A DNA stretch of 64,000 bases. It comes from Acidobacteriota bacterium (GTDB lineage Bacteria; Acidobacteriota; Holophagae; Holophagales; Holophagaceae). Of this stretch, positions 17,424 to 26,123 are shown one piece after another. Where the stretch lies: NCBI GenBank assembly GCA_016195985.1, contig JACPYP010000016.1, positions 310,001 to 374,000 of the forward strand. The letters run 5' to 3'. A program made the translations under genes and the position numbers. The first letter of the stretch is position 1, and each line of letters begins with the position of its first letter. The notes under the pieces were generated by a model. That model did no database searches, was not told where the DNA came from, and saw nothing but the letters and a program-made list of their open reading frames with translations.

Positions 17424-20400
17424 ATGCGCATCGACTTTCCGAAGGCGTTCCTGATCCTTGCATGGGCCCTGGCTTTGGGCCTCCGCGGGGGGGAAACGCG
17501 GCCGGCAGTGACGGTATTCCTGGCCGAGGGCTTTCCCACCGCGGATGCGCCCGCGCTCTCTGCTGGAACCCTCCAAGCGGCCTTGCGGGGCATTCCCTGC
17601 GGCATGGCGTCCACACCGGAGACCCTGACGCGACGGCTTCAGGCGGAGGCGGGCGGCGTGCTGGTCTTGCCCTACGGAAGCGCTTTCCCCCTCGCCGCCT
17701 GGGAGGCCATCCGCGCCCATCTGGAGCGGGGTGGAGGGTTGGTGGTGTTGGGGGGCGCGCCTTTCCATCAGCCGGTCCTCTGGCAGGCTGAACCCGGGCC
17801 GGGTCAAGGCCAGGGTCAAGGTCAGGAACAGGGTCAGGAACGGGCCCAGGAACGGGCCCAGGAACGGGCCCAGGAACGAGGACGGTGGGTGCTGGGAACG
17901 CACCAGCCGACCTTCGCCCGCGACCTCCTCATCGGCCCAGCGGAGGCGCTGGGCACGGAAGGCTTGGACGAACCCCGCGGCGTCGAGCGGTCCGGGTGGG
18001 AGGCCTCTTTGCCCAGTCCGGCCCGCGTCTTCGCGCTCACGGTGCGCTTCGCCACGCGGAAGGACCAGCCCCGGGAGGACGGCAGCGCCGGCTACCGCGA
18101 GGCGATCCTGCGGCCGTTGCTGCACATGGTGGACGGAACGGGGGTTCCGCGGGCCTGCCCCCTGCTGGAGATCGACCGCCTGCGCGGTTTCGGGACCGGT
18201 GGGCGCTGGGTGCTGGCCCCTTCGGACGCCCCGCTGGACGCGGCCTTCATCCGCGCCTGCGTCCTTCGCGCCCTGGAAGGCCCCTCGGACCTGGACGTAC
18301 GCCCCGTTAGCGCCTGCCTGGAGGCGGGCGAGATCCCGCGATTCCGGGTGAGCCTCCACCGGCCCGGGGCGGCGGCCGGGGGCGCTCCAATGGTCCTCCG
18401 GGGGGTGCTGCGCGACCCTCAGGGTCGCGCCGTCGGATCCGGCGAGGCCGCGCTCTCAGGCCCCGCGGACATCCTGGGCGCCGAACTGGCGCTGAGGCCG
18501 GACCTGCCCCTGGTGCCGGGCCTGTACCGCCTGGAGGCCTCGGTGCCGGGCGGCCCATGGCGGGCGGAAAGCGGCGTGTGGGTGAAGGACGAGCCGCTGC
18601 TCAAAGAAGGATCGCCTCTCGCGGCCTCCAGGGACTGGCTGAGGCGGGAGGGCCGGGTCTTTCCCGTGATCGGAACCACGTACATGGCTTCGGACGTGCA
18701 CCGGAAGTTCCTCTTCGAGCCCAACCCGGCCCTGTGGGACCGCGACTTCGCGCAGATGAAGCGGGCGGGCGTGAACCTTGTCCGAACGGGGCTCTGGACG
18801 GCCTGGGACCGCCTGATGCTGGATCCGGGGGCCATCGACGACCATGCATTGCGCGCCCTGGATGCCTTCGTCCTCACGGCGGCCAAGCATCGCCTGCCCC
18901 TCTGCTTCACCTTCTTCGCCTTCCTTCCACCAGCCTTCGGCGGGGAGAACCCCTATCTGGACCCTCGGGCCCTGGAGGGGCAGAAGCGCCTGCTCTCTCT
19001 GATCGCCCGGCGGTACAAGGACAGCCCATGGGTGCACTACGACCTCATCAACGAACCCAGCTACGCGCCGGCCGACGCCCTTTGGACCAATCGGCCCCAC
19101 CAGGATCGCTTCGAATGCGCGGCCTGGCAGCGCTGGATCGAAACCCGGTCGGGCGGAGATCCCGCGCGGCTGCGCGACGGGTGGCAGGACGCTTCCGGAG
19201 CGCTCTCCGGTCTGCCGCGGGCGGAGGATCTCGCCTCTTCGGCCTTCAAGGAAGACCGGCGGCCCCGCAAGGGGCGCGACTTCCGCCTCTTCGCGCAGGA
19301 ACTCTTCGCCCAGTGGGCCGCCAGCATGCGGGCGGTGCTGCGGGAGGCGGGGGGTTCCGCCCTCGTGACCGTGGGCCAGGACGAGGCGGGCCTTTCCACC
19401 AGCCCGGCCCAGCAGCTCATGGCCCCGTCTCTCGACTACACGGCCCTGCACACATGGTGGGCCACGGACGATCTGCTGTGGGACGGCCTCGCGGCCAAGG
19501 TGCCGGAAAAGCCGATGCTGGCCCAGGAAACCGGCTTGATGCGCCTGGAGGACATGGACGGCGCGCCCTGGCGCGGCCCCGAGGAAGCAGCCCGGCTGCT
19601 GGAACGCAAGTTCGCCGCCGCCTTCGGCAGTCGGGGAGCCGGCGTGGTGGAATGGGCCTGGAATGTGAATCCCTACCAGCCCCTGGAGAACGAGGCGGTC
19701 ATCGGCTTCCACCGCCCCGACGGCACCGCCAAGGAGGAGACCCGCGTGCTTGGGCCCTTCGCGGATTTCTTCGCCAAAGCGGCGCCCCATCTGGGCGACT
19801 TCGCGCCGGACCCGGTGCTGGTCGTCTACCCCACGTCCCGCATCCTGGCGGGGCGGCCCTTCGGCGCGGACGCAGCCAAGCGCGTGGTGCGCCTGCTGGC
19901 GGACCGCTACGGCCTTGCGCCCACCTTGATTTCGGACCTGGCCCTGAGCGGCACCCGCCTCCAGGACGCCAGGCTCATCCTGGTGCCCATGCCCGAGCTG
20001 CTGGAGGAATCCGCCGCCAGGGCTCTGCTGGCCGCGAAGGAGCGCGGAGCCTTGATCCTGGTGACCGGAGCGGTGCAGGGGGATGCCCTCGGCAAGGTGC
20101 CGGAGGCCTTGCGCCAGCTCGGCGTCGCCGATGCGGGACGGCCGCTTTCCCTGCGGGAACCCACGTCCTGGGGAGGCTGGGCCACCTTCGACGGCAACCT
20201 GGGCGAAAAGCTGCGGCGCAGCGGGGCGCCCGGCCTGAAGGATCCGAAGGGCCGCCTTTGGCATGAGCCGCTTCCCCTGGAATTCGCCCGGGAGGACGAA
20301 CCCCTGGCGCGCCTGCTGGGCGCCGCCCTGAAGGCCGCTGGGGTGCCCCAGGCCGGTTGGGGCGGGCCTGCGGCCTCCAGGGTTCTCGACGCCGGCGAGG

Positions 20401-20576
20401 CCAGCCTCGTGGTCTGCCTGAACGAATCGCCCGTGGATGTGCGCCGCACCGTCCGGGTGGGCGTGCGGACAATCGAGGTGCCCATCGCCGCGGGGCGGTC
20501 CCGCCTGGCCCTGGTGGAACGGAGCAGCGGCAGGATCCTGGCCGCCACTCCCGGAGACCCCCTGCGGGTGAAATGA
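17424..20576 (+). CDS. Secreted glycoside hydrolase, clan-A-like
   Basis: A 1050-residue protein with a signal peptide (about 1-22). The order is an amidotransferase-like Rossmann domain (about 25-125), a repetitive Gln/Glu/Arg linker (about 127-152), beta-rich domains, a TIM barrel (about 400-800) and a second Rossmann domain like the trimerisation domain of GH42 (about 805-905). The barrel carries the clan-A acid/base in DLINEP (Glu544) and a nucleophile candidate in LAQETG (Glu702). This suggests a retaining beta-glycosidase near GH5 or GH42; the exact family is not clear. Its stop overlaps the start of the next gene as ATGA. Confidence 0.8.
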   Translation: MRIDFPKAFLILAWALALGLRGGETRPAVTVFLAEGFPTADAPALSAGTLQAALRGIPCGMASTPETLTRRLQAEAGGVLVLPYGSAFPLAAWEAIRAHLERGGGLVVLGGAPFHQPVLWQAEPGPGQGQGQGQEQGQERAQERAQERAQERGRWVLGTHQPTFARDLLIGPAEALGTEGLDEPRGVERSGWEASLPSPARVFALTVRFATRKDQPREDGSAGYREAILRPLLHMVDGTGVPRACPLLEIDRLRGFGTGGRWVLAPSDAPLDAAFIRACVLRALEGPSDLDVRPVSACLEAGEIPRFRVSLHRPGAAAGGAPMVLRGVLRDPQGRAVGSGEAALSGPADILGAELALRPDLPLVPGLYRLEASVPGGPWRAESGVWVKDEPLLKEGSPLAASRDWLRREGRVFPVIGTTYMASDVHRKFLFEPNPALWDRDFAQMKRAGVNLVRTGLWTAWDRLMLDPGAIDDHALRALDAFVLTAAKHRLPLCFTFFAFLPPAFGGENPYLDPRALEGQKRLLSLIARRYKDSPWVHYDLINEPSYAPADALWTNRPHQDRFECAAWQRWIETRSGGDPARLRDGWQDASGALSGLPRAEDLASSAFKEDRRPRKGRDFRLFAQELFAQWAASMRAVLREAGGSALVTVGQDEAGLSTSPAQQLMAPSLDYTALHTWWATDDLLWDGLAAKVPEKPMLAQETGLMRLEDMDGAPWRGPEEAARLLERKFAAAFGSRGAGVVEWAWNVNPYQPLENEAVIGFHRPDGTAKEETRVLGPFADFFAKAAPHLGDFAPDPVLVVYPTSRILAGRPFGADAAKRVVRLLADRYGLAPTLISDLALSGTRLQDARLILVPMPELLEESAARALLAAKERGALILVTGAVQGDALGKVPEALRQLGVADAGRPLSLREPTSWGGWATFDGNLGEKLRRSGAPGLKDPKGRLWHEPLPLEFAREDEPLARLLGAALKAAGVPQAGWGGPAASRVLDAGEASLVVCLNESPVDVRRTVRVGVRTIEVPIAAGRSRLALVERSSGRILAATPGDPLRVK
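17802..17880 (+). repeat. In-frame hexamer/dodecamer tandem repeat
   Basis: Six-base units (GGTCAA, GGCCAG, GGTCAG, GAACAG) pass into a twelve-base unit CAGGAACGGGCC repeated from 17835 (starts 17835, 17847, 17859, 17871). All units keep frame and encode Gly-Gln then Glu-Arg-Ala-Gln in the linker of the glycoside hydrolase. Copy-number change would alter linker length without breaking the gene. Confidence 0.85.
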
Positions 20577-21670
20577 CGATGATCCTGAAAAACCTCCTCC
20601 TCCCCTTCGCCGCTGCGCCCCTCCTGGCCGCCTCCCAGCCGGGGGCCCTGTCCCTGCCGGGAATCCCCTTCGCGCCGCGCCAGTACGTCTGCCAGCGGGC
20701 CTTGAAGCCGCCCGCCATCGACGGCCGCCTGGACGACGGCGTCTGGCGCCGGGCCGCGTGGACCGAGGCTTTCGTGGATATCGAAGGGCCGCTCAAGCCC
20801 GCGCCGCGCTGGCGCACCCGCGTGAAGATGGCCTGGGACGACGCCTATTTCTACGTGGCCGCTGAACTGGAGGAGCCCGATGTGTGGGCCAGGCAGACCA
20901 CCCGGGACAGCGTCATCTTCCAGGACAACGATTTCGAGATCTTCATCGATCCGGACGGTTCCACCAGCCCCTATTACGAATTCGAAATGAACGCCCTGGG
21001 CACGGTGTGGGATCTGCTGCTGTTGAGGCCCTACCGGGAAGGGGGCCGGGTGGCGGTCAACGGCTGGGACATTCATGGGCTCAAACGCGGTGTGGCCGTG
21101 CAAGGCACGCTCAACCATCCTGGCGACAGGGACCGGGGCTGGACCCTGGAGGTGGCCCTGCCCTGGGCCGCCCTGACCGAAGTGGCGGGCCGCCAGGGCG
21201 CTCCCCGGCCCGGCGAGCGCTGGCGGGTGAACTTCTCCCGGGTGGAGTGGCGCACCCGGGTGGCGGATGGCCGGTACGAAAAGCAGAAGGGGCCGGACGG
21301 GAAACCCCTTCCCGAAGACAACTGGGTGTGGAGTCCCCAGGGGCTGGTCGATATGCACTATCCGGAGATGTGGGGCTTCGTGCAGTTCAGCGCCGCCCCC
21401 GCGGGCACTGCGGAACAGCCCGCGGACCTCCAGCCTGGAGATCACGCCCGGTGGGCCCTCCGCCGGATCTACTACGCCCAGCGCAACCGCCGCGCGGCCT
21501 CCGGGACATACTCCGCCACCCTGAAGGATCTGGGCCTGGAGGACCTGAAGCTTCCCGAGGGCTGGACCCTGCGCCTCGAAGGCGGCGAAGCCGTCTGGAG
21601 CGCCGCCGCCCTGGGACCAAGGGGCGAGATGCTCCGCATCGACCCGCTGGGGGCTTTGAAAAGCGAGTGA
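20573..21670 (+). CDS. Secreted CBM9-like carbohydrate-binding protein
   Basis: A 365-residue exported protein with a signal peptide (about 1-22) and a carbohydrate-binding family 9-like beta-sandwich (about 40-275). The family opening PPAIDGRLDDGVWRRA, the QDNDFEIFIDPDG calcium-site region and a tryptophan-rich end are all present. A helical tail of about 80 residues follows. It probably binds the sugar released or attacked by the preceding glycoside hydrolase, to which it is joined by a four-base ATGA overlap. A second ATG at 20579 is possible. It has no recognisable catalytic residues. Confidence 0.8.
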   Translation: MTMILKNLLLPFAAAPLLAASQPGALSLPGIPFAPRQYVCQRALKPPAIDGRLDDGVWRRAAWTEAFVDIEGPLKPAPRWRTRVKMAWDDAYFYVAAELEEPDVWARQTTRDSVIFQDNDFEIFIDPDGSTSPYYEFEMNALGTVWDLLLLRPYREGGRVAVNGWDIHGLKRGVAVQGTLNHPGDRDRGWTLEVALPWAALTEVAGRQGAPRPGERWRVNFSRVEWRTRVADGRYEKQKGPDGKPLPEDNWVWSPQGLVDMHYPEMWGFVQFSAAPAGTAEQPADLQPGDHARWALRRIYYAQRNRRAASGTYSATLKDLGLEDLKLPEGWTLRLEGGEAVWSAAALGPRGEMLRIDPLGALKSE

Positions 21671-21832
21671 GTCTAGCGCCTGTGGTCGAGGCCGGAGAAC
21701 GCGCCATCGCGCCACGCGGCCTCCCATGCGACTCCTCTGCCTTCAAAGCGGATCACGCGGCTCGAACCGAGGGGCGATTGCTCCTGGGCGAAGGACACCC
21801 GCTGGGCCGGGTCTTTCGCTTGGTCAGGTTTC

Positions 21833-22537
21833 TCAGCCGGGAGATGGGCAAGCGCGGGGCCGCCAGGCCCGGGTTTCGCGGAGAGAGGCCTGCTCCGTGG
21901 TCCACCGCGACTGGAGGGCGGGCCCGGCGCGGTAGAGCGCCAAGGCCGTGTCATCTGTCCCGAGCTTGAGGAGAAGGTCCCGGAATTCCGTCCACAGGTG
22001 TTTTCGCGCATGCAGGCCCGCGATCTTGGCCGATTCATGCATGTCCTTGATGGAATGGCCGAAGATCAGCTGGGCCAGGCCCTCTCCCACATCCTTCCCG
22101 CCGGCGGCGGGGCCCGTCACGAAGCGCATCCGCAGCCAGCCTCCGGCCGCTCCTTTACAGGCCACCGACATGGCGAAGGAGTCTGCTTCGACCCCATAGG
22201 TCTCCCCGCTTTCGGGAGGCTCCCCGGGCGGAAGCGAACCGATTCTTGGACGCCACCTGTGGACCTGTTCCAGGAAGGCTTCTTCGGATTCATATCCATT
22301 GGCGCAGAGCGGATTGTGGCGGAAGAGATCCCTCGCGCCTTCATCCGTGGCCATGCGCCGGTGCACCGCAAGGGCAAGCGGCCAGGCTTTGATCCGCACT
22401 CCGGAGGTGTGCCTCATCAGGGCCGGGCCGATCACAGCGCCAGCGAAGAGGATGACCATGGACACATGAACCCACACCGGCCAGCCCCGGCGCCGCGGCT
22501 TGTCCGGCAAGTCGATGTTCCAGGTGGAGTCGGTCAT
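21833..22537 (-). CDS. Membrane-anchored protein of unknown function
   Basis: A 234-residue protein: a short basic cytoplasmic N-terminus (PDKPRRRGW), one transmembrane helix (about 23-42) and an outer-face domain with about three cysteines (NPLCANGYESEE, SVACKGAAGG). No family is recognised. It is followed by the SpoIIAA-like gene upstream on the same strand with 69 bases between, so the two may be cotranscribed. Confidence 0.6.
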   Translation of the reverse strand: MTDSTWNIDLPDKPRRRGWPVWVHVSMVILFAGAVIGPALMRHTSGVRIKAWPLALAVHRRMATDEGARDLFRHNPLCANGYESEEAFLEQVHRWRPRIGSLPPGEPPESGETYGVEADSFAMSVACKGAAGGWLRMRFVTGPAAGGKDVGEGLAQLIFGHSIKDMHESAKIAGLHARKHLWTEFRDLLLKLGTDDTALALYRAGPALQSRWTTEQASLRETRAWRPRACPSPG

Positions 22538-22606
22538 TCGCCTTCCTGAATGCCCGGAGCTACGGTTCTGCGTTGATGCCGCTTCGCCGAAGGCTCCGGG
22601 TTTCCT

Positions 22607-23008
22607 TCAGGATTTCGGCACTTCCAAGACGGACTGAAGCCAAGCGTCGGCCTCCGCCCGGCCCCGGAACACCTGTATGACCAGATCCGGGAGGGCCTGA
22701 TAGGCCTGGAACATCCTGGACATGCCGTAGGCGACATCTGACGGCGCGGCGATGGCCAGGTGATGCACCTCCGCGAGAATGTCCGAATTCTTTTTTGCGG
22801 CGCTTACGAGTTGATCGATATCGGAGGCTGACACGTCGAACCGGGTCACTTCGGTGAGATCGAGGACGAAGTGTGAAATGCGCGTCCAGTCGATCTCCGC
22901 GGCTTTGTTGGCGCGGGCGGAAGCGATCATCTCCGCTCCGGTGAGGATGCCGCTCCCATATCTCAGAATCCCGGTTCCCTGGTTGATGACTTCGGTGCGG
23001 TAGGGCAT
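22607..23008 (-). CDS. SpoIIAA/STAS-like protein
   Basis: A 133-residue protein with the SpoIIAA-like alternating fold: MPYRTEVINQGTGILRYGSG, a central strand HFVLDLTEVTRFDVSA and a C-terminal VIQVFRGRAEADAWLQSV. The serine in DVSASD sits where STAS-domain antagonists carry their phosphorylated residue, but that is only positional. It resembles the protein at 16856-17263. A promoter with good hexamers lies just upstream (23033-23061). Confidence 0.65.
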   Translation of the reverse strand: MPYRTEVINQGTGILRYGSGILTGAEMIASARANKAAEIDWTRISHFVLDLTEVTRFDVSASDIDQLVSAAKKNSDILAEVHHLAIAAPSDVAYGMSRMFQAYQALPDLVIQVFRGRAEADAWLQSVLEVPKS

Positions 23009-23032
23009 TTACTAATCCCGTATGCTTGTCCG

Positions 23033-23061
23033 TAAATATTGTTTTATTGATATTTTGTCTA
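23033..23061 (-). promoter_or_regulatory. Candidate sigma-70 promoter of the SpoIIAA-like gene
   Basis: On the minus strand TAGACA (23061-23056) and TATTTA (23038-23033) are 17 bases apart in an AT-rich patch that stands out from its surroundings. The -10 ends 24 bases before the ATG at 23008. Confidence 0.55.
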
Positions 23062-23168
23062 GGGCACCCGCATATCTTAATGCCTGGCGCGGCGCTTCGC
23101 GGACAAGAAATCGCATAGGGTCGCCAGCCTGGGTGGGCGGCCAGGTTCCTCAATCTCTGTTCAGGGAT

Positions 23169-24458
23169 CTACTGCCGGATATGAAGGAGAATCGCCTCCA
23201 CCCGGTGGTTCAAGGCCGCCAATTCAATCCTGAGGGCATCGTTTTCCTGTTTCTGTTTTTGGGTCTCCCGTTTCTGCTTTTGGATTTCATTGAGGAGCAT
23301 GGGAATGAACTCGTGGTAAGCCACGGTTTCGACCTGTCCTTTGAGATCCCGCACCACCAGTTCGGGCATCACTTGGTCCACTTCCTCAGCGATGAGGCCG
23401 AAGTGCACCTGGCCAGGCTGGCTCTTGTAGCGGAAGGAGACAGGCCGGAGATCATAAAGGCGGTTCGCGCGATCACCGATATCCACCACGTCCTCCTTGT
23501 AGCGGAGAGACGAGGAAATGGTCCCCAGTTGTCCGTTGGCGTCGATGACCACGGGCACCGCGGCGCCAGCGGTGGTCCTGCTGTAGATGCCCGAAATAAA
23601 GGCCCGGATTTGGGAGTGCCCAAGGCGCAAGGTGCGACTCTCGACGCCTCCACCAGCCTGGCTGCCAATGTAGATATTGCCATCACCCCGAATTAAACCG
23701 TTGCCTGCGTTTCTGCCAACCCCCATGTTTTCCGATCCGGAAGAAAGGCTGTTGAGCGCACCACGACCCAGGGCCGTGTTGGAATCGCCCGTTGCGACTG
23801 ATTCGAGAGCATTGTTACCCACGGCCGTGTTCTCCGACCCTGAGGTGTTGTAGTAAAGAGCCTGTGCGCCTAAACCCGTATTGGCTTCTCCGATGATGTT
23901 GTTCACCAGCGTGTATCTCCCAAGAGCCACGTTGAGTTTTCCGGTCGTATTGGCGGCCAGCGCGCAGGCACCGACGGCGGTGTTGCAGTTCGCGGTGTTG
24001 GCTGAGAGCGCGCTTTCTCCGATGGCAGTGTTGCTGTGTCCAGTGATGTTGAATTTCAAAGCGCTAAAACCGACTGCGGTGTTATTGCCTGCGGTTGTAT
24101 TGGCCATGAGCGCGCTTTCTCCAAGCGCCGTGTTGTTGCTTCCCAGGGTGTTGGATCTCAACGCGCTGGAGCCTACCGCAGTGTTCTGGCTGGCTGCGGT
24201 GTTGGACGCAAGAGCGTAAGAGCCCAGGGCCGTGTTGCAAAAACCGATCGTATTTGAGTAGAGCCCCCAGTGGCCCACTGCGGCGTTGCAGCTTCCAGAG
24301 GTATTGGCGCGGAGGGCCTCGTAGCCGAAGGCCGTGTTCTGCCACCCCGTGGTGTTGAAGCGAAGGGCATCCACGCCCATGGTGGTGTTCTGCTGGGCGA
24401 AGGCCGCTGTTGCCAGGAGCGCGGCGAGGGGGAAGGTCAGGCAGGTGCGTTTGGTCAT
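23169..24458 (-). CDS. Secreted repeat fibre protein with S74 chaperone domain
   Basis: A 429-residue protein. A signal peptide (about 1-22, ending in AFA) leads to about fifteen repeats of 17 residues with the pattern NTAxGxxALxxNTxGxx, one of them 16 long. Then comes a C-terminal peptidase S74 domain, the intramolecular chaperone of phage tail spikes, starting at SSLRYKEDV with the Ser and Lys of its self-cleavage dyad, and a coiled coil (KQKRETQKQKQENDALR). The S74 domain in phages trimerises the fibre and then cuts itself off. Here the signal peptide and the lack of phage genes point to a cell-surface fibre. The ATG at 24458 follows GGAG. Confidence 0.85.
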   Translation of the reverse strand: MTKRTCLTFPLAALLATAAFAQQNTTMGVDALRFNTTGWQNTAFGYEALRANTSGSCNAAVGHWGLYSNTIGFCNTALGSYALASNTAASQNTAVGSSALRSNTLGSNNTALGESALMANTTAGNNTAVGFSALKFNITGHSNTAIGESALSANTANCNTAVGACALAANTTGKLNVALGRYTLVNNIIGEANTGLGAQALYYNTSGSENTAVGNNALESVATGDSNTALGRGALNSLSSGSENMGVGRNAGNGLIRGDGNIYIGSQAGGGVESRTLRLGHSQIRAFISGIYSRTTAGAAVPVVIDANGQLGTISSSLRYKEDVVDIGDRANRLYDLRPVSFRYKSQPGQVHFGLIAEEVDQVMPELVVRDLKGQVETVAYHEFIPMLLNEIQKQKRETQKQKQENDALRIELAALNHRVEAILLHIRQ

Positions 24459-24924
24459 GGTGTCTCCATGGGTGAAGGGGCCCAAAGGGGCCGGGGGCGG
24501 ATCGATCCGGTGGAGGGTTCAAAAAGGTCGATGCTGTGGAGGTGGGATGGAGCATTTTAATACCTTTTGTGTCATAAGAGCTTCTTTTTCAAGCTCGTTT
24601 TTACTCAATCAAGAAAGGGTTAAAATTTTGTTTAATAGTATTTAGATTGAAACAAGTAAAAGCTATATATGTGTAACTTATTGTTCCATGAGTCATGGAA
24701 ATGAATCCGCAGAGGCATATCTAAAACGGCGATGCGGGCCTGATTCTGTGCAGGAATCAGGCCCGCATCAGGCCAATGGTCCATTGGGCATGGTTGATCG
24801 TGGTCCGGTCCGCCGGCTCGATCTTTCTCTCGCCATTCCTCCGCGAATTCCGGATTTCAGGCGCGATCGCAGAAGTGATCCGCTGTCGGATTCAAAGGCG
24901 CAGGATCCAGGTTGTTCGTCCCGG
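24459..24924. other. AT-rich intergenic region
   Basis: No gene is seen. Bases 24550-24690 are strikingly AT-rich for this genome and hold promoter-like hexamers on the minus strand (TTTACT, 17 bases, TATTAA near 24640-24665) that could drive the fibre gene. Bases 24731-24769 hold a perfect hairpin. The rest is ordinary. Confidence 0.5.
24731..24769 (-). terminator. Perfect 16-bp hairpin downstream of the secreted orphan
   Basis: GATGCGGGCCTGATTC at 24731-24746, a seven-base loop and its exact complement at 24754-24769. On the minus strand it is followed by GCCGTTTTA, a weak T-tract, so it may end transcription of the gene at 24925-25647. Confidence 0.45.
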
Positions 24925-25647
24925 CTAACAGCCCGCCTCATTCATCTTTTGACGGGTGGCATCAATCAATCCCTGTATTCTCACGATCTCATTCTGACGC
25001 CATTGGGTGCTTATGTCGTTAAAGGAGATGTAGTCAAGGTCGTGGTTCAACATGGAATCGAGAATATCCTCGAAGGGCCTTGCATCGAAATAGGGTAACC
25101 ACTCTTTAAGGATTTGAAGCCCTCGCTTGCAGTCTATGATGTCTTTTATTTCGCTGCTCAGCATGGTCTGTTGCATCTCATTAAATATAATATTGTTTTG
25201 CAAGTACAACAGCCTGTTTTCAAGTGTTGTCAATAGCTTTCGCATGCTTACGCACGGAGGGTCTGGTGGGGTCCCCGGAACCACCGGAGGAGGTCCGTAC
25301 AGCACATTGAACGCCTGACCCCAGGCTGACGCGATTAAGTCTTTGGTCGCCTGCACGGCTGCCAGTTCATCCCCGGGAATCAAGGTTGGATCCAGGGACA
25401 CCCTCACCGATTCGACAAAGGCCTCGTTTTGAGTGAAAACGGTGGCGATGGGAATCTGGTAGGCGTACCGATAAGCCACTCTCCATTCCGAAACCCATTG
25501 ATTGACCTGAAGAGATTTCCAGGCCGCGGATTTATATCCGCTCGGCGGAACGGAGATGGATGGCGAGAGCATCGGTTTCGCCGCCAGGCTTTGCCCTCCA
25601 GTCAGGGAAAACAACAAGGCAAGGCAGATGATAAAGGGCAGCCTCAT
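24925..25647 (-). CDS. Secreted protein of unknown function
   Basis: A 240-residue exported protein with a clear signal peptide (MRLPFIICLALLFSLTGGQSLA). The mature part is mostly helical with aromatic-rich stretches (YRYAYQIP, EWLPYFDARPF), a proline-rich loop (GPPPVVPGTPPDPPC) and three cysteines. No family is recognised. AAGGAAAG five bases before the ATG fixes the start. The gene is less GC-rich than its neighbours and lies behind the fibre gene on the same strand, so the pair may be recently acquired together. Confidence 0.65.
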   Translation of the reverse strand: MRLPFIICLALLFSLTGGQSLAAKPMLSPSISVPPSGYKSAAWKSLQVNQWVSEWRVAYRYAYQIPIATVFTQNEAFVESVRVSLDPTLIPGDELAAVQATKDLIASAWGQAFNVLYGPPPVVPGTPPDPPCVSMRKLLTTLENRLLYLQNNIIFNEMQQTMLSSEIKDIIDCKRGLQILKEWLPYFDARPFEDILDSMLNHDLDYISFNDISTQWRQNEIVRIQGLIDATRQKMNEAGC

Positions 25648-25919
25648 AACTTTCCTTGGATGGTGTTGGGTTGTTGAGATGGGCCTGATTCGTGGGCGGT
25701 AGGCTTCCTGCGCCAAGCAAAGCTCCACCAGGCGAAGCGGGTCCCAAATCAGGATGAGCGCACACGCCGGGGGCGGCGGTTTTCCGCCGAACGGGGTCAA
25801 TTCACGGGGCGAACGGGCATTCGGATGTCTGGAACGCCTGAACCGTCACACTTCGCTAAAAGAAAACACCCCCGTTTCGGGGGAGGATGAACCATCAGCG
25901 GGGTTCTCTTCGCGTCACG

Positions 25920-26094
25920 CTCCGGCCGCACGAATCACTCGGTTTTCTGTCCCGGGTCCGACAGCCCCCCGGGCTGTCTGCCCCGGGCCAAAACGAAAGC
26001 CGGTGATTCTGTGATTTCGAATCCCCCGCGCTCCGCCTGACAGAAAAACGCCCCCGTTTCGGGGGGCGCTTTTCTGGCGGAGAGTGGGGGATTC
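25920..26094. repeat. tRNA-Ser-tail palindromic repeat, copy A
   Basis: About 175 bases that recur at 26124-26299 with about four substitutions and one extra G. It holds a GC-rich hairpin (GACAGCCC/GGGCTGTC), then TCGAATCCCCC...CTCCGCC (26017-26037), a terminator stem (26049-26068), and the reverse complement GGCGGAGAGTGGGGGATTC (26076-26094), which equals the 3' end of tRNA-Ser. Confidence 0.85.
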
Positions 26095-26123
26095 CCTCCG
26101 GGGCCACCACTGCGTGGCGTCCC

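Noticed and set aside
23169-24458. Prophage tail-fibre gene
   Set aside because: The S74 domain suggests phage, but there is a signal peptide and no structural, lysis or integrase gene on either side.
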